From contig NZ_FZOL01000041.1 of NCBI RefSeq assembly GCF_900188455.1, positions 1 through 32,690 of the forward strand: a DNA stretch of 32,690 nt. Reading direction: 5' to 3'. The DNA comes from Pseudomonas japonica (lineage in GTDB: Bacteria; Pseudomonadota; Gammaproteobacteria; Pseudomonadales; Pseudomonadaceae). This document shows positions 23,108 to 30,835 of the stretch, piece after piece. Made by a program: the position numbers and the translations under genes. The notes under the pieces are model-generated. The model saw nothing but the letters and a program-made list of their open reading frames with translations, made no database searches and was not told the origin of the DNA. Each line of letters opens with the position of its first letter. Position 1 is the first letter of the stretch.

Positions 23108-24490
23108 TCAGTGGTCGCGGCCGTCACCCAGGCCATTGCGCTGGTAGATCGCCTGCAGCGTGGCCATCGGCAAGCCACTGGTGCCGGTCAGCCACTGCGC
23201 CACCGACTCGCTGGCCGGCTGTCCCTGCAGGGCCTTGTGCAGATACGGCAGCGCCACCAGCATGCCCGGGTGACAGCGCCGCAGGAACTCCTCCAGCCCC
23301 CGGCCCTGGCCAACGATCGGCGCGAACAGCAGGCAGACCAGTTGCGCCTCGCTGACACCCCAGGCCTGGGAGGCGAAATCGCCGGCCAGACGGCGCACCT
23401 GCTGCAGGTCCTCGTCCTTCTGCCAGGGATCGAGCAACTGCTCGCGCAGGGGCTGCGGCAATTGCTGGCGTTTCATGCCCTCCTCGCTGCGTTGCAGACC
23501 GGCCGCCAGGCACGCCTGGTAATCGCCGGCGTCAACGAACTCGTTGCGCAACCCGCGCAGGTGCAGGCGCAGCAAGGGATTGCCGGCGTCGCTGGAGGCA
23601 AAGGCAAAGGCCCACTCGTCATGCTGGTAGCGCAACAGATCGTGCAGCAGCGGGCCGTGGGTACAGGCCGGATCAAGTACCAGATCGTCGACGGCGATCA
23701 CCCGCGGCATGCGCACCCGCGGCTCGAACGCCTTGTCCTGCGCGGCCGGGACCGGCATCGGCGGGCGGTATTCGTCGCGCAGCGCCGTCACCAGATCGAA
23801 CAGCCCGCGGGAAAACGACTCCATCGGGCGCACCCTGGGCAGGCCGGCGGCGCGCAGCATGCGCAGCGCCGTGGCGAGAAAACGTTTGCGTTGCGGCGCG
23901 GGCTCAGCGCTGATCAGCACATCGACGCCGCCGTTCCAGGTCGCGCCCAGCCGGTGCAGGTCGGCGAGGTCCAGGTAGTGCCGGTGGATCAGCGCCACGT
24001 CGGCATCGCCGCCGCTCAGGTGTCCGGCCATCAGCACCGCATGCCGGTCAGCCTGCTGTTGCGCCCGCGAGATCGGCTGGCGGGCATCGAAGGGACGCAC
24101 CTGGGCATCGTCGACCATCAGCAGCTCGACGCGCGGGTCGTCATGCACCACCAGCGCGGCGAAGGCGCGCTCGATATTGCTCAGGACCACCGCGGGCATG
24201 TCGCTGTGCCGCGCCGTCGCCACGCGCAGGGAGAACGTACCGGGAGAGCGCGCCGCCAGGCTCAACTGCGCGGCGCGCAGGAATGCCAGGGTGCGGGTGC
24301 TGTCGCAAGCGCCGGTATGCACCAGCATGACCTTGAGCCCGGCGATGCATTCAAGCCCCCCGGCGACCACCAGCAAGCGCTGGATCAGCAACTGCAGAGA
24401 CGCGCGCTGCCCCTGGCTCATGCGTTCGAGCAGTCGTTGCAGAACTTGCTGATAGACATATTGCATGGCCTGGTCGTGAATCGCGCCCAT
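23108..24490 (-). CDS. Conserved-looking protein of unknown function (460 aa)
   Basis: No family was recognised. The protein is soluble, rich in Leu, Ala and Arg, with no signal peptide, membrane segment, nucleotide-binding loop or zinc ligands. It opens MGAIHDQAMQYVYQQVLQRL and ends LQAIYQRNGLGDGRDH. The start at 24490 was chosen because AGGGA stands eight bases upstream; the frame is open 17 codons further but without a ribosome site. GC content and codon use match the host core, so it is a resident gene. It lies on the same strand as the SOS-linked nuclease and helicase, but these have their own promoter in the 63-base gap, so joint function is uncertain. Confidence 0.75.
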   Translation of the reverse strand: MGAIHDQAMQYVYQQVLQRLLERMSQGQRASLQLLIQRLLVVAGGLECIAGLKVMLVHTGACDSTRTLAFLRAAQLSLAARSPGTFSLRVATARHSDMPAVVLSNIERAFAALVVHDDPRVELLMVDDAQVRPFDARQPISRAQQQADRHAVLMAGHLSGGDADVALIHRHYLDLADLHRLGATWNGGVDVLISAEPAPQRKRFLATALRMLRAAGLPRVRPMESFSRGLFDLVTALRDEYRPPMPVPAAQDKAFEPRVRMPRVIAVDDLVLDPACTHGPLLHDLLRYQHDEWAFAFASSDAGNPLLRLHLRGLRNEFVDAGDYQACLAAGLQRSEEGMKRQQLPQPLREQLLDPWQKDEDLQQVRRLAGDFASQAWGVSEAQLVCLLFAPIVGQGRGLEEFLRRCHPGMLVALPYLHKALQGQPASESVAQWLTGTSGLPMATLQAIYQRNGLGDGRDH

Positions 24491-24945
24491 ATTCAATTCC
24501 CTGATAGTTAGCGCCGGTGAACACCCGGAAAATGCCCGCACAAAGGCATACCGCCAGGTTGACCGGTCTTGTGTCGTGGATTATTCGCCGCGGAACCGTG
24601 GTTAATCTGCAGGAATCTTCTTACTTTCCTACAAGACATACCGACAAACTGAAGCATGCAAGTTCAACACGCTCGGTAAACGGGCTGGAGCCCGCGCAGC
24701 AGGGCCTTCAGAACGACAAGGTAATTCGATACACATATCTCGCTCCTTGAGATGACAACAGGCGGTAATTTTTCTTCGTAGTGGGACTATTCATACAACA
24801 ATGGGAAGTTCGCTTTTCCGGTGCGCTGCGTAATTCTACGGACACCTGAACCGCTTAATTCCGACAGCAACAACATAGCCCAAGCGCTGCCCTGAGTCCG
24901 CAGAAGACTAATAGGAAATTTCTGAAATTTTCTGAGGCAAATTTC
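24491..24945. other. Intergenic region with no supported gene
   Basis: About 455 bases, AT-richer than the surroundings, between the unknown protein and the terminator of the oxidoreductase. A 77-codon plus-strand frame (24517-24750) has no ribosome site and no protein character. The segment should hold the minus-strand promoter of the unknown gene, but no convincing -35/-10 pair was found. Confidence 0.4.
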
Positions 24946-24975
24946 ACAAAAAAGCCCGAGACAATTCTCGGGCTT
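24946..24975 (-). terminator. Rho-independent terminator of the oxidoreductase gene
   Basis: On the minus strand AAGCCCGAGA and TCTCGGGCTT form a perfect 10-bp stem with a 4-base loop, followed by six T. It stands 24 bases after the stop codon. Confidence 0.92.
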
Positions 24976-24999
24976 GGCGGGAGATCACGACAAAGTGCG

Positions 25000-26022
25000 T
25001 CAGACGTCCGGCAATTCCAGGACCACCCGACCACCGCAAGGGCATTCGTCCATATGCCGGTGGGCATCCCCTACCCGCTCGAACGGATAGACCTGGATGA
25101 TCTGCGGCAGCAGCTGGCGATCGGCGGTGAACTGGTTGATGTCGCGCAGGGCACGGTGCAGGGCGACCTGGTCCTGGGTGATGCCCAGCTCCGGCTTGCC
25201 GGTGAAGTTGCCGATGCAGTGGACGAAGAACTGGATGTTCTTCTGGAACGCCGCGCAGGCCGGGAATGGCGTCTGGTTGCCGCCTTGCAGACCGTACAGC
25301 ACCAGGCTGCCACGGGGCGCCAGGACATCGCCGAGCAGCGACATCTGCGGCCCGCCGAGGCCATCGAGGACCATGTCGACGCCACGGTTGTCGGTGTACT
25401 TGTTGATCTGCATGAGCAGATCCTGTTCCTCGGTGACGATCACCTTGTCGGCGCCCAGCTTGAGCAGCGGCTCGCGCTCGGCCGCGTCGCGGGTGGCGGC
25501 GATCACTTTCAGCCCCAGGGCCTTGCCCAGTTGCACGAAGGCCGGGCCGGCGCAATGGCTGGCATCGGTGATCAAGGCCGTCTGCCCGGCCTTGGCCCGG
25601 GCCAGGTCGACGTAGGCGAAATAGGCGATCAGCAGCGGCGTGTAGTGCACGCTGGCCTCGATCGGGGTGAGGATGTCGGGATAACGGGTCAGCGCCGTGC
25701 GCGGCAGGACGATGACCTCGCCGTAGACCGGGTGCTCGTTGGGACTGGTGGCCGGGAAGCTGGCCACCTTGTCACCGACGGCCAGGTCCTCGACGCCCTC
25801 GCCCACGGCCGTCACCACACCCGCCATCTCATGGCCGATACCGGCCGGCAGGCGCACCTGGGACGGTGCCAGATTCTGCCGCCAGAGCACGTCGTACCAG
25901 CTGACGCCGATCGCCTGGACACGAATCTGCACTTCCCCGGCAGCCGGTGCAGGCGTAGGCAGCTCCTCGATCTTGAGCACCTCGGACTGACCGAACTTGT
26001 GGAAACGGATCATGCGGGACAT
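25000..26022 (-). CDS. Zinc-independent MDR oxidoreductase (quinone reductase-like)
   Basis: The 340-residue protein has the medium-chain dehydrogenase/reductase fold: GroES-like N-terminal part with PAGIGHEMAGVVTAVGEGVEDLAVGDKV (about residues 59-86) and a nucleotide-binding part starting ALITDASHCAGPAFVQLGKALGLKVIAATR (about 150-179). The usual glycine motif is relaxed to DASHCAGPA. The catalytic and structural zinc ligands of alcohol dehydrogenases are missing, which points to the quinone oxidoreductase/enoyl reductase branch using NADPH. ATG at 26022 has AAGGCGAGG six bases upstream; an open extension of 25 codons upstream lacks such a site. It is divergent from a LysR-type gene, which probably regulates it. 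Substrate unknown. Confidence 0.88.
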   Translation of the reverse strand: MSRMIRFHKFGQSEVLKIEELPTPAPAAGEVQIRVQAIGVSWYDVLWRQNLAPSQVRLPAGIGHEMAGVVTAVGEGVEDLAVGDKVASFPATSPNEHPVYGEVIVLPRTALTRYPDILTPIEASVHYTPLLIAYFAYVDLARAKAGQTALITDASHCAGPAFVQLGKALGLKVIAATRDAAEREPLLKLGADKVIVTEEQDLLMQINKYTDNRGVDMVLDGLGGPQMSLLGDVLAPRGSLVLYGLQGGNQTPFPACAAFQKNIQFFVHCIGNFTGKPELGITQDQVALHRALRDINQFTADRQLLPQIIQVYPFERVGDAHRHMDECPCGGRVVLELPDV

Positions 26023-26246
26023 CGCAAACCTCGCCTTGTAGACCTCTAATGCCCTGAACTCTATCGGGGCTTTCTTGGTTAGACCATCAGTGGTCATTAA
26101 TAGTCGACATGCTTGTCATCGATTGGTCGCATGCAACGGTTCCCGCCAAACACTGGCACACCGCCACAAAACCCATGCAGGGTAGCAGCCTTTGCCCGTA
26201 AGATTCATCCCTAGCCCCGAACCGCCAGCGAAGCGAAGCGAAGCCG

Positions 26247-27161
26247 ATGAACCGTAACGACCTGCGCCGCGTCGATCTCAATCTGCTGATCGTCTTCGAG
26301 ACCCTGATGCATGAACGCAGCGTGACCCGCGCCGCGGAAAAACTGTTTCTCGGCCAGCCGGCGATCAGCGCCGCGCTGTCGCGCCTGCGTACCCTGTTCG
26401 ACGACCCGCTGTTCGTGCGGACCGGGCGCAGCATGGAGCCCTCGGCCCGCGCCACGGAAATCTTCGCCCTGCTCTCCCCGGCGCTGGATTCCATCTCCAC
26501 CGCGGTCAGCCGCGCCGCCGACTTCGACCCGGCGACCAGCACCGCGGTGTTCCGCCTCGGTCTTTCCGACGACGCCGAATTCGCCCTGCTGCCGCTCCTG
26601 CTCAAGCGCGTACGCGCCGAAGCGCCGGGCGTGGTGCTGGTGGTACGGCGGGTCAACTACCTGCTGATGCCGACCCTGCTCGCCTCCGGCGAGATCTCCG
26701 TCGGCGTCAGCTACACCGACGACCTGCCGGCCAACGCCAAGCGCAAGGTATTGCGCCGCAGCAAGCCGAAACTGCTGCGCGCCGACAGCGTGCCGGGGGC
26801 ACTGAGCCTGGACGACTTCTGCAAGCGGCCGCACGCGCTGGTGTCGTTTGCCGGCGACCTCAGCGGCTTCATCGATGACGAACTGGCCAAGCTCGGGCGG
26901 CAGCGCCATGTGGTGCTGGCGGTGCCGCAGTTCAACGGCCTGGGGAGCCTGCTGACCGGGACCGACATCGTTGCCACGGTGCCCGACTACACCGCCGACA
27001 TCCTCACCGCCGCCGGCGGCCTGCGCGCCGAGGAACTGCCGCTGGAGACCCGCACCTTCGAACTGCACATGGCCTGGCGCGGGGCGCAGGATAACGATCC
27101 CGGGGAGAAGTGGTTGCGGTCGCGGATTCAGATGTTCTTCGGCGACCCTGAGAGTCTTTAG
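26247..27161 (+). CDS. LysR-type transcriptional regulator
   Basis: The 304-residue protein begins with a classic winged helix-turn-helix: LRRVDLNLLIVFETLMHERSVTRAAEKLFLGQPAISAALSRLRTLFDDPLFVRTGR (about residues 6-61), followed by a periplasmic-binding-like sensor domain. The NodD/LeuO-like text FVRTGRSMEPSARA is typical. It is divergent from the MDR oxidoreductase across a 224-base gap, the arrangement in which LysR proteins usually control the neighbour and themselves. The inducer is unknown. The gap has T-N11-A type sequences, but none stands out enough to call an operator. The start codon has only a weak purine stretch upstream. Confidence 0.9.
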   Translation: MNRNDLRRVDLNLLIVFETLMHERSVTRAAEKLFLGQPAISAALSRLRTLFDDPLFVRTGRSMEPSARATEIFALLSPALDSISTAVSRAADFDPATSTAVFRLGLSDDAEFALLPLLLKRVRAEAPGVVLVVRRVNYLLMPTLLASGEISVGVSYTDDLPANAKRKVLRRSKPKLLRADSVPGALSLDDFCKRPHALVSFAGDLSGFIDDELAKLGRQRHVVLAVPQFNGLGSLLTGTDIVATVPDYTADILTAAGGLRAEELPLETRTFELHMAWRGAQDNDPGEKWLRSRIQMFFGDPESL

Positions 27162-27655
27162 GAGCTTCGCGCATTCTTGCTAGCTGATCATTTCTGCCTT
27201 TTCCTAGCCTCGAACAGCCATTTACTTCCAGCTAATTGCTACATTTTGGGCATATTTGAGGGCATGCTTTGGATAGTTTGAAAACGATGCCCCCAATCTG
27301 AGGTCCAACACTCTCCCTCTCAAAAGCTCACCCGCTGCGGTTCCCAAACATCACAGAGTGAAAGTAGGTCGATAAGATGCTCTCCTCTACTCAAGTACGT
27401 GAACATCCGAGCGATACCTCCTGTGCAATCAGTGTCGCAGGTGTAGCTTGCCAAGCTGAACTCAGACATCACTACGACGCTTTTCAAAGCGTTGCCAGAA
27501 CGTCGGCAGCTCACACGTAGGATGCTGGAGTTCGGGTGCCAGTGGCATGATTGCCCCATGCAGAGCCTGCGCTAGGCCGAATAGTAGCCAGTTGCCAGTT
27601 AGTCGTCTCATCGCCATGCTATGCAGCAAACGGGATCCAATACATGGAGCGAAAG
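27162..27655. other. Island-border-like intergenic region
   Basis: About 490 bases without a convincing gene, noticeably AT-richer than the LysR gene. At 27244-27296 it holds TTTTGGGCAT, TTTGAGGGCAT and, inverted, TTGGGGGCATC. Such repeats are known next to integrases at Pseudomonas island ends, though no integrase is visible here. A 79-codon minus-strand frame (27320-27559) has some protein-like text near its C-terminus (YLSRGEHLIDLLSLCDVW) and could be a gene remnant. The promoter of the GTPase operon should lie here; no clear pair was found. Confidence 0.4.
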
Positions 27656-28492
27656 GTGACGGACGACGATTTGCTGATCCAGCTTACCCAGCAACACCCT
27701 GACTTCTGCCGCCTGCGCTCGGAGCTGGAAGAGGCAAAAAGCCTTGGCCCGGCACCTCGGATTGTCGTATGCGGACTGATGAATGCGGGCAAGAGCGCAC
27801 TGCTCAACGGCCTTACCGGGCACATTGAAACGGAAGCCTTTGAAACCAAGGAAATACGGGCAACCACACAATTACAGACGTTAGAACATGAGGGACGCCT
27901 CTATCTAGATACCCCGGGAATCGATGCCTGCGAGGAGGATGATCGACTCGCGTGGTTAGGCCTGGCCAATGCCGATGTCATTTTGTTCGTGCACAACTTG
28001 CGTACCGCCACGCTTGAACAAATCGAAACGGCCTTCTTGTACGAACTCAAGCGCCGTCGCCCGGATCTGGAGCGCCACCTGGTGGTGGTTCTAACCCATG
28101 TCGAAAGCGTCACCCAGCGGGAAGTCAGCGAGCAAGCGATCGGCAAGATCCTGCAGTCGCTGTTCGGGACTGTGCCAGCCATCTTCGCAACTTCGTTCAC
28201 CTCCTTGCGCAACGGGGTGCGCAAGGGCAGCGCCAAGCTGTGCGAACTGAGCGGTTTCGACCCTCTGCGCGAGCATCTGCAGGAGCATCCGGGGCTGCTT
28301 GAACGGGGCCTGAACAAACAGCGCGACGAGCACCGCCGCGACGCCTTGGAGTATATCCTCGACCAAGAAATTGCCCAGCGCAGAAAGCGTTTGGTCAAGC
28401 TCGAGGGCAAGCAGGCCGCTCAGTTGGCGCAACTGCAGAGCAGTGTCGAACGACTCTTCGACTCGGTCAGCCATGGTTTGGCGCGCGACTGA
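27656..28492 (+). CDS. Dynamin-like/YfjP-type GTPase 1 of the operon
   Basis: The 278-residue protein is mostly a GTPase domain: P-loop GLMNAGKS (40-47), switch I TT (70-71), DTPGID (85-90) and a degenerate G4, THVE (147-150), in place of NKxD. The C-terminal third is helical and charged (EYILDQEIAQRRKRLVKLEGKQAAQLAQLQSSVERL), like the start of a dynamin stalk. GTG at 27656 has GGAG six bases upstream; an ATG four codons earlier overlaps that site. It is short for a dynamin, so it may work as a split protein with the next gene, as proposed for LeoB/LeoC of enterotoxigenic E. coli. It opens a four-gene operon; the next gene follows after 25 bases. Confidence 0.82.
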   Translation: MTDDDLLIQLTQQHPDFCRLRSELEEAKSLGPAPRIVVCGLMNAGKSALLNGLTGHIETEAFETKEIRATTQLQTLEHEGRLYLDTPGIDACEEDDRLAWLGLANADVILFVHNLRTATLEQIETAFLYELKRRRPDLERHLVVVLTHVESVTQREVSEQAIGKILQSLFGTVPAIFATSFTSLRNGVRKGSAKLCELSGFDPLREHLQEHPGLLERGLNKQRDEHRRDALEYILDQEIAQRRKRLVKLEGKQAAQLAQLQSSVERLFDSVSHGLARD

Positions 28493-28517
28493 TCGATTCC
28501 ACGCAAGGAGATTCAAT

Positions 28518-28985
28518 ATGTGGTGGCTACTGATACCCGTGATCGGCACCGTTGTCGCAGCGGTGGTCAATTCCGACAGTGAAAAGGAAAAGGAAGAAGC
28601 CGAACGCCAGGCTCGCGCCAAATCGCGCGAACAGGCCGAAGCGCACGCGCGCAAACGAGACAGGGATAACGCCCAGACGCAGCGTAACCAACGGCTCACT
28701 AAGGACATCGACGCACAGCTAAGCGAGTTGATGACCTCGCACAAGGCCGACCTCATACTTTCAGGCAAAAGCCACGCCGGCGTGAGCATAGAAAGCCTCC
28801 GTGCGTTCGTCGCCAGCCCGCCTTTAGCCACAGCGCAAGGCCAACTCAAGGCCTTGCGCCTGCTGGCACCGAATACCCGATTCAGCCCTCAATGGCTAGA
28901 GCGCGAGCGCCAGGCCAAAGCCCTGCGCGCTGAAATTCAAGGCCTCAAACGCTTGAAACGACAACTTCTGGACAGATCGCTATGA
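28518..28985 (+). CDS. Small membrane-anchored coiled-coil protein of the GTPase operon
   Basis: The 155-residue protein begins MWWLLIPVIGTVVAAVV, a single membrane segment or signal anchor, followed by a highly charged coiled coil (SEKEKEEAERQARAKSREQAEAHARKR, about residues 20-46) and a second helical part ending LKRLKRQLLDRSL. No domain was recognised. AAGGAG stands seven bases before the ATG and its stop overlaps the next start (ATGA), so it is coupled to the large GTPase. It could tether the GTPases to the inner membrane or supply the stalk and membrane part missing from GTPase 1. That role is inferred. Confidence 0.78.
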   Translation: MWWLLIPVIGTVVAAVVNSDSEKEKEEAERQARAKSREQAEAHARKRDRDNAQTQRNQRLTKDIDAQLSELMTSHKADLILSGKSHAGVSIESLRAFVASPPLATAQGQLKALRLLAPNTRFSPQWLERERQAKALRAEIQGLKRLKRQLLDRSL

Positions 28986-30835
28986 CCTGCATTCCCGCCA
29001 ACCGCAGCGAACTGCTGCAAGTCTTTGCTCAGGTCGCGCAAGGGTTCAGCGATGTGCAACGCCAAGTCGAGGCACGCGAAGCGCGTCTTAAGCATGCTCT
29101 GGATGCACTGGAGCAGATTCGCACAACTTCGCCCTGGAGCCGCTCTGGGCTGGCTCCCGACCACCCCTTCCTGACCTTTGCCAAGGCCTGCCAGAATAAT
29201 CTGGATGAGCGCTTCGATACCTGGATCAAGAACGTCAGGGCCTACGAACGCAACACACAGTTTCGCAGCAAATTCGGCGACTCTCTGCTGGTGTTTGTTT
29301 TCGGCAAGGTCAAGGCTGGCAAGTCTTCGCTGGGCAATTACCTGGCTTACGGCTGCACCGAACCCGATGCGCAACTGATCGCCCAGGCGCAGCCCAAGCC
29401 TGAGTTTTTCAGCGAAACGTCCACGCAGTTGTGCGAACAGACCAGCGATGCGCAAATCCGCGAAAACGGCTGTTTCGGCGTCGATGCCGTGGAAGCCACC
29501 AGTGCCATCCAAGGCTTTCGCCTGCCAGGGCTGACCTGGGTCGATTCGCCTGGGCTACATTCGGTCAACGCGGGCAACGGCGAGCTGACCAAAGACTACG
29601 TCGATGCCGCCGACCTGGTGGTGTTCCTCAGCAAATCTGAAAGCCCAGGCCGGCGCTCAGACCTGGACGAGGCCAGGGCGCTGTTGCAAAGGGACAAGAA
29701 TATGCTCGTGCTGCTCACCGGCAGCGATGAAAATGACGTGGACGTGAATGACGACGGTGAGGTCGTCGAGACGCTGATCATGAAAAGCGACAGCGCACGC
29801 CAGCTGCAAATCGGCTACTTCATCCAGGCCTTGCGCGAATTCGCTCCCGACTGTTCGCTGGATGATCTCAAGGTTCAGTCCATCTCCTCCTGCTACGCCG
29901 AGCAAGGCCCCGCTGAAAAACAGCAAGAGCGCTGGCAAGCCAGCGGCCTGGGCGACTTTGCGGGAGAGATCGGTCGCCTTGCGGTTGCCGAAGGCCTGCA
30001 GATCAAGCAGCAAGTGCCGTCGAAGAATCTGCAAGCCTTCTGCCGCCAGTTGCGCGAGTCGATTGGTTTACAGCAGGCGCTGTTGAGTGAGCTTCAGAGC
30101 GAACTAGCCAAAGCGCGCAAAGAGCTGAAAAACAACACCGAACGAGTGCTCTCCCAACTACAGCAGCGCCTGCCCATGGAGATCGACAAGCTGGCTGATC
30201 AATACGCGCTGAACGACCAAGGATTTTCCGACGCGTGCTGGGTACTGTTCGACCGCCAATTCGCTGAGTGCGCCGGAGCACTGTGCGAGCCCATCGGACA
30301 GAAGTTCGAAGATCTGGGCCACACCGCGCAGAGCGTGGCGCCAGCTGACAAGGCGCTACCGGGATTTGCAGCGCGTAAGCGCAGCGTCAGCTACCAATCG
30401 CGGCGCAACGAAGGCATCGGCAAGGCTGGAGGCGGCGGGCTCGGCGGTTGGGGTGGAGCTGAGGCCGGTGCCGCCTTTGGTACGTTGATAGCGCCGGGAG
30501 CCGGAACCATCATCTTCGGGCTCATCGGTGCAGCCCTCGGGGGCTGGATGGGCGCCAAGGCCGGCGGGGCCGCAGGCGGCCATTTCGATGAGACGACCGA
30601 GTTCGAAATCATCGTCGGCGACAACCGTGACGAAGTTTCTCTGTCTACGCGCGAACACTTCATCGACTACGCCAAAGAGCGCCTCAAGCAGCTCTACCTC
30701 CAGCTCGATGCGCTGTGCTTCGTCGATGTATCGACCTGGCTGTCGAGCCTCAGCCAGGCCCTGCAAAACCTGGACGATCTCGCTGTGCAACAGATCAACG
30801 ACATTAGCAAGGAACTCGATCATGGCCCTGCCTGA
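28982..30835 (+). CDS. Dynamin-like GTPase 2 with glycine-rich membrane hairpin (617 aa)
   Basis: Order of parts: N-terminal helical segment (1-95); GTPase domain with P-loop GKVKAGKS (108-115), DSPG (188-191) and TGSD (246-249) as a variant G4; long coiled coil (about 350-400, LQQALLSELQSELAKARKEL); then a glycine-rich hydrophobic stretch at about 480-537 (GGGGLGGWGGAEAGAAFGTL and IAPGAGTIIFGLIGAALGGW) flanked by more helix. A glycine-zipper hairpin in the stalk tip is the expected membrane-inserting paddle of a bacterial dynamin-like protein. The start overlaps the previous stop by four bases and the end overlaps the next gene by 14. Membrane remodelling or membrane-targeted immunity is inferred. 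The family is the dynamin/Leo type, not a ribosome GTPase. Confidence 0.82.
   Translation: MTCIPANRSELLQVFAQVAQGFSDVQRQVEAREARLKHALDALEQIRTTSPWSRSGLAPDHPFLTFAKACQNNLDERFDTWIKNVRAYERNTQFRSKFGDSLLVFVFGKVKAGKSSLGNYLAYGCTEPDAQLIAQAQPKPEFFSETSTQLCEQTSDAQIRENGCFGVDAVEATSAIQGFRLPGLTWVDSPGLHSVNAGNGELTKDYVDAADLVVFLSKSESPGRRSDLDEARALLQRDKNMLVLLTGSDENDVDVNDDGEVVETLIMKSDSARQLQIGYFIQALREFAPDCSLDDLKVQSISSCYAEQGPAEKQQERWQASGLGDFAGEIGRLAVAEGLQIKQQVPSKNLQAFCRQLRESIGLQQALLSELQSELAKARKELKNNTERVLSQLQQRLPMEIDKLADQYALNDQGFSDACWVLFDRQFAECAGALCEPIGQKFEDLGHTAQSVAPADKALPGFAARKRSVSYQSRRNEGIGKAGGGGLGGWGGAEAGAAFGTLIAPGAGTIIFGLIGAALGGWMGAKAGGAAGGHFDETTEFEIIVGDNRDEVSLSTREHFIDYAKERLKQLYLQLDALCFVDVSTWLSSLSQALQNLDDLAVQQINDISKELDHGPA

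Noticed and set aside
21410..24511. A 1033-codon open frame on the plus strand
   Set aside because: It is antisense to the VRR-NUC nuclease and the unknown 460-residue gene, is low-complexity (Gln, His, Arg, Leu, Ala) and has no domain. Long antisense frames are normal in GC-rich DNA.
27320..27559. A 79-codon minus-strand frame between the LysR gene and the GTPase operon
   Set aside because: Some C-terminal text looks protein-like, but there is no ribosome site and no recognisable family, so it was only noted in the intergenic entry.
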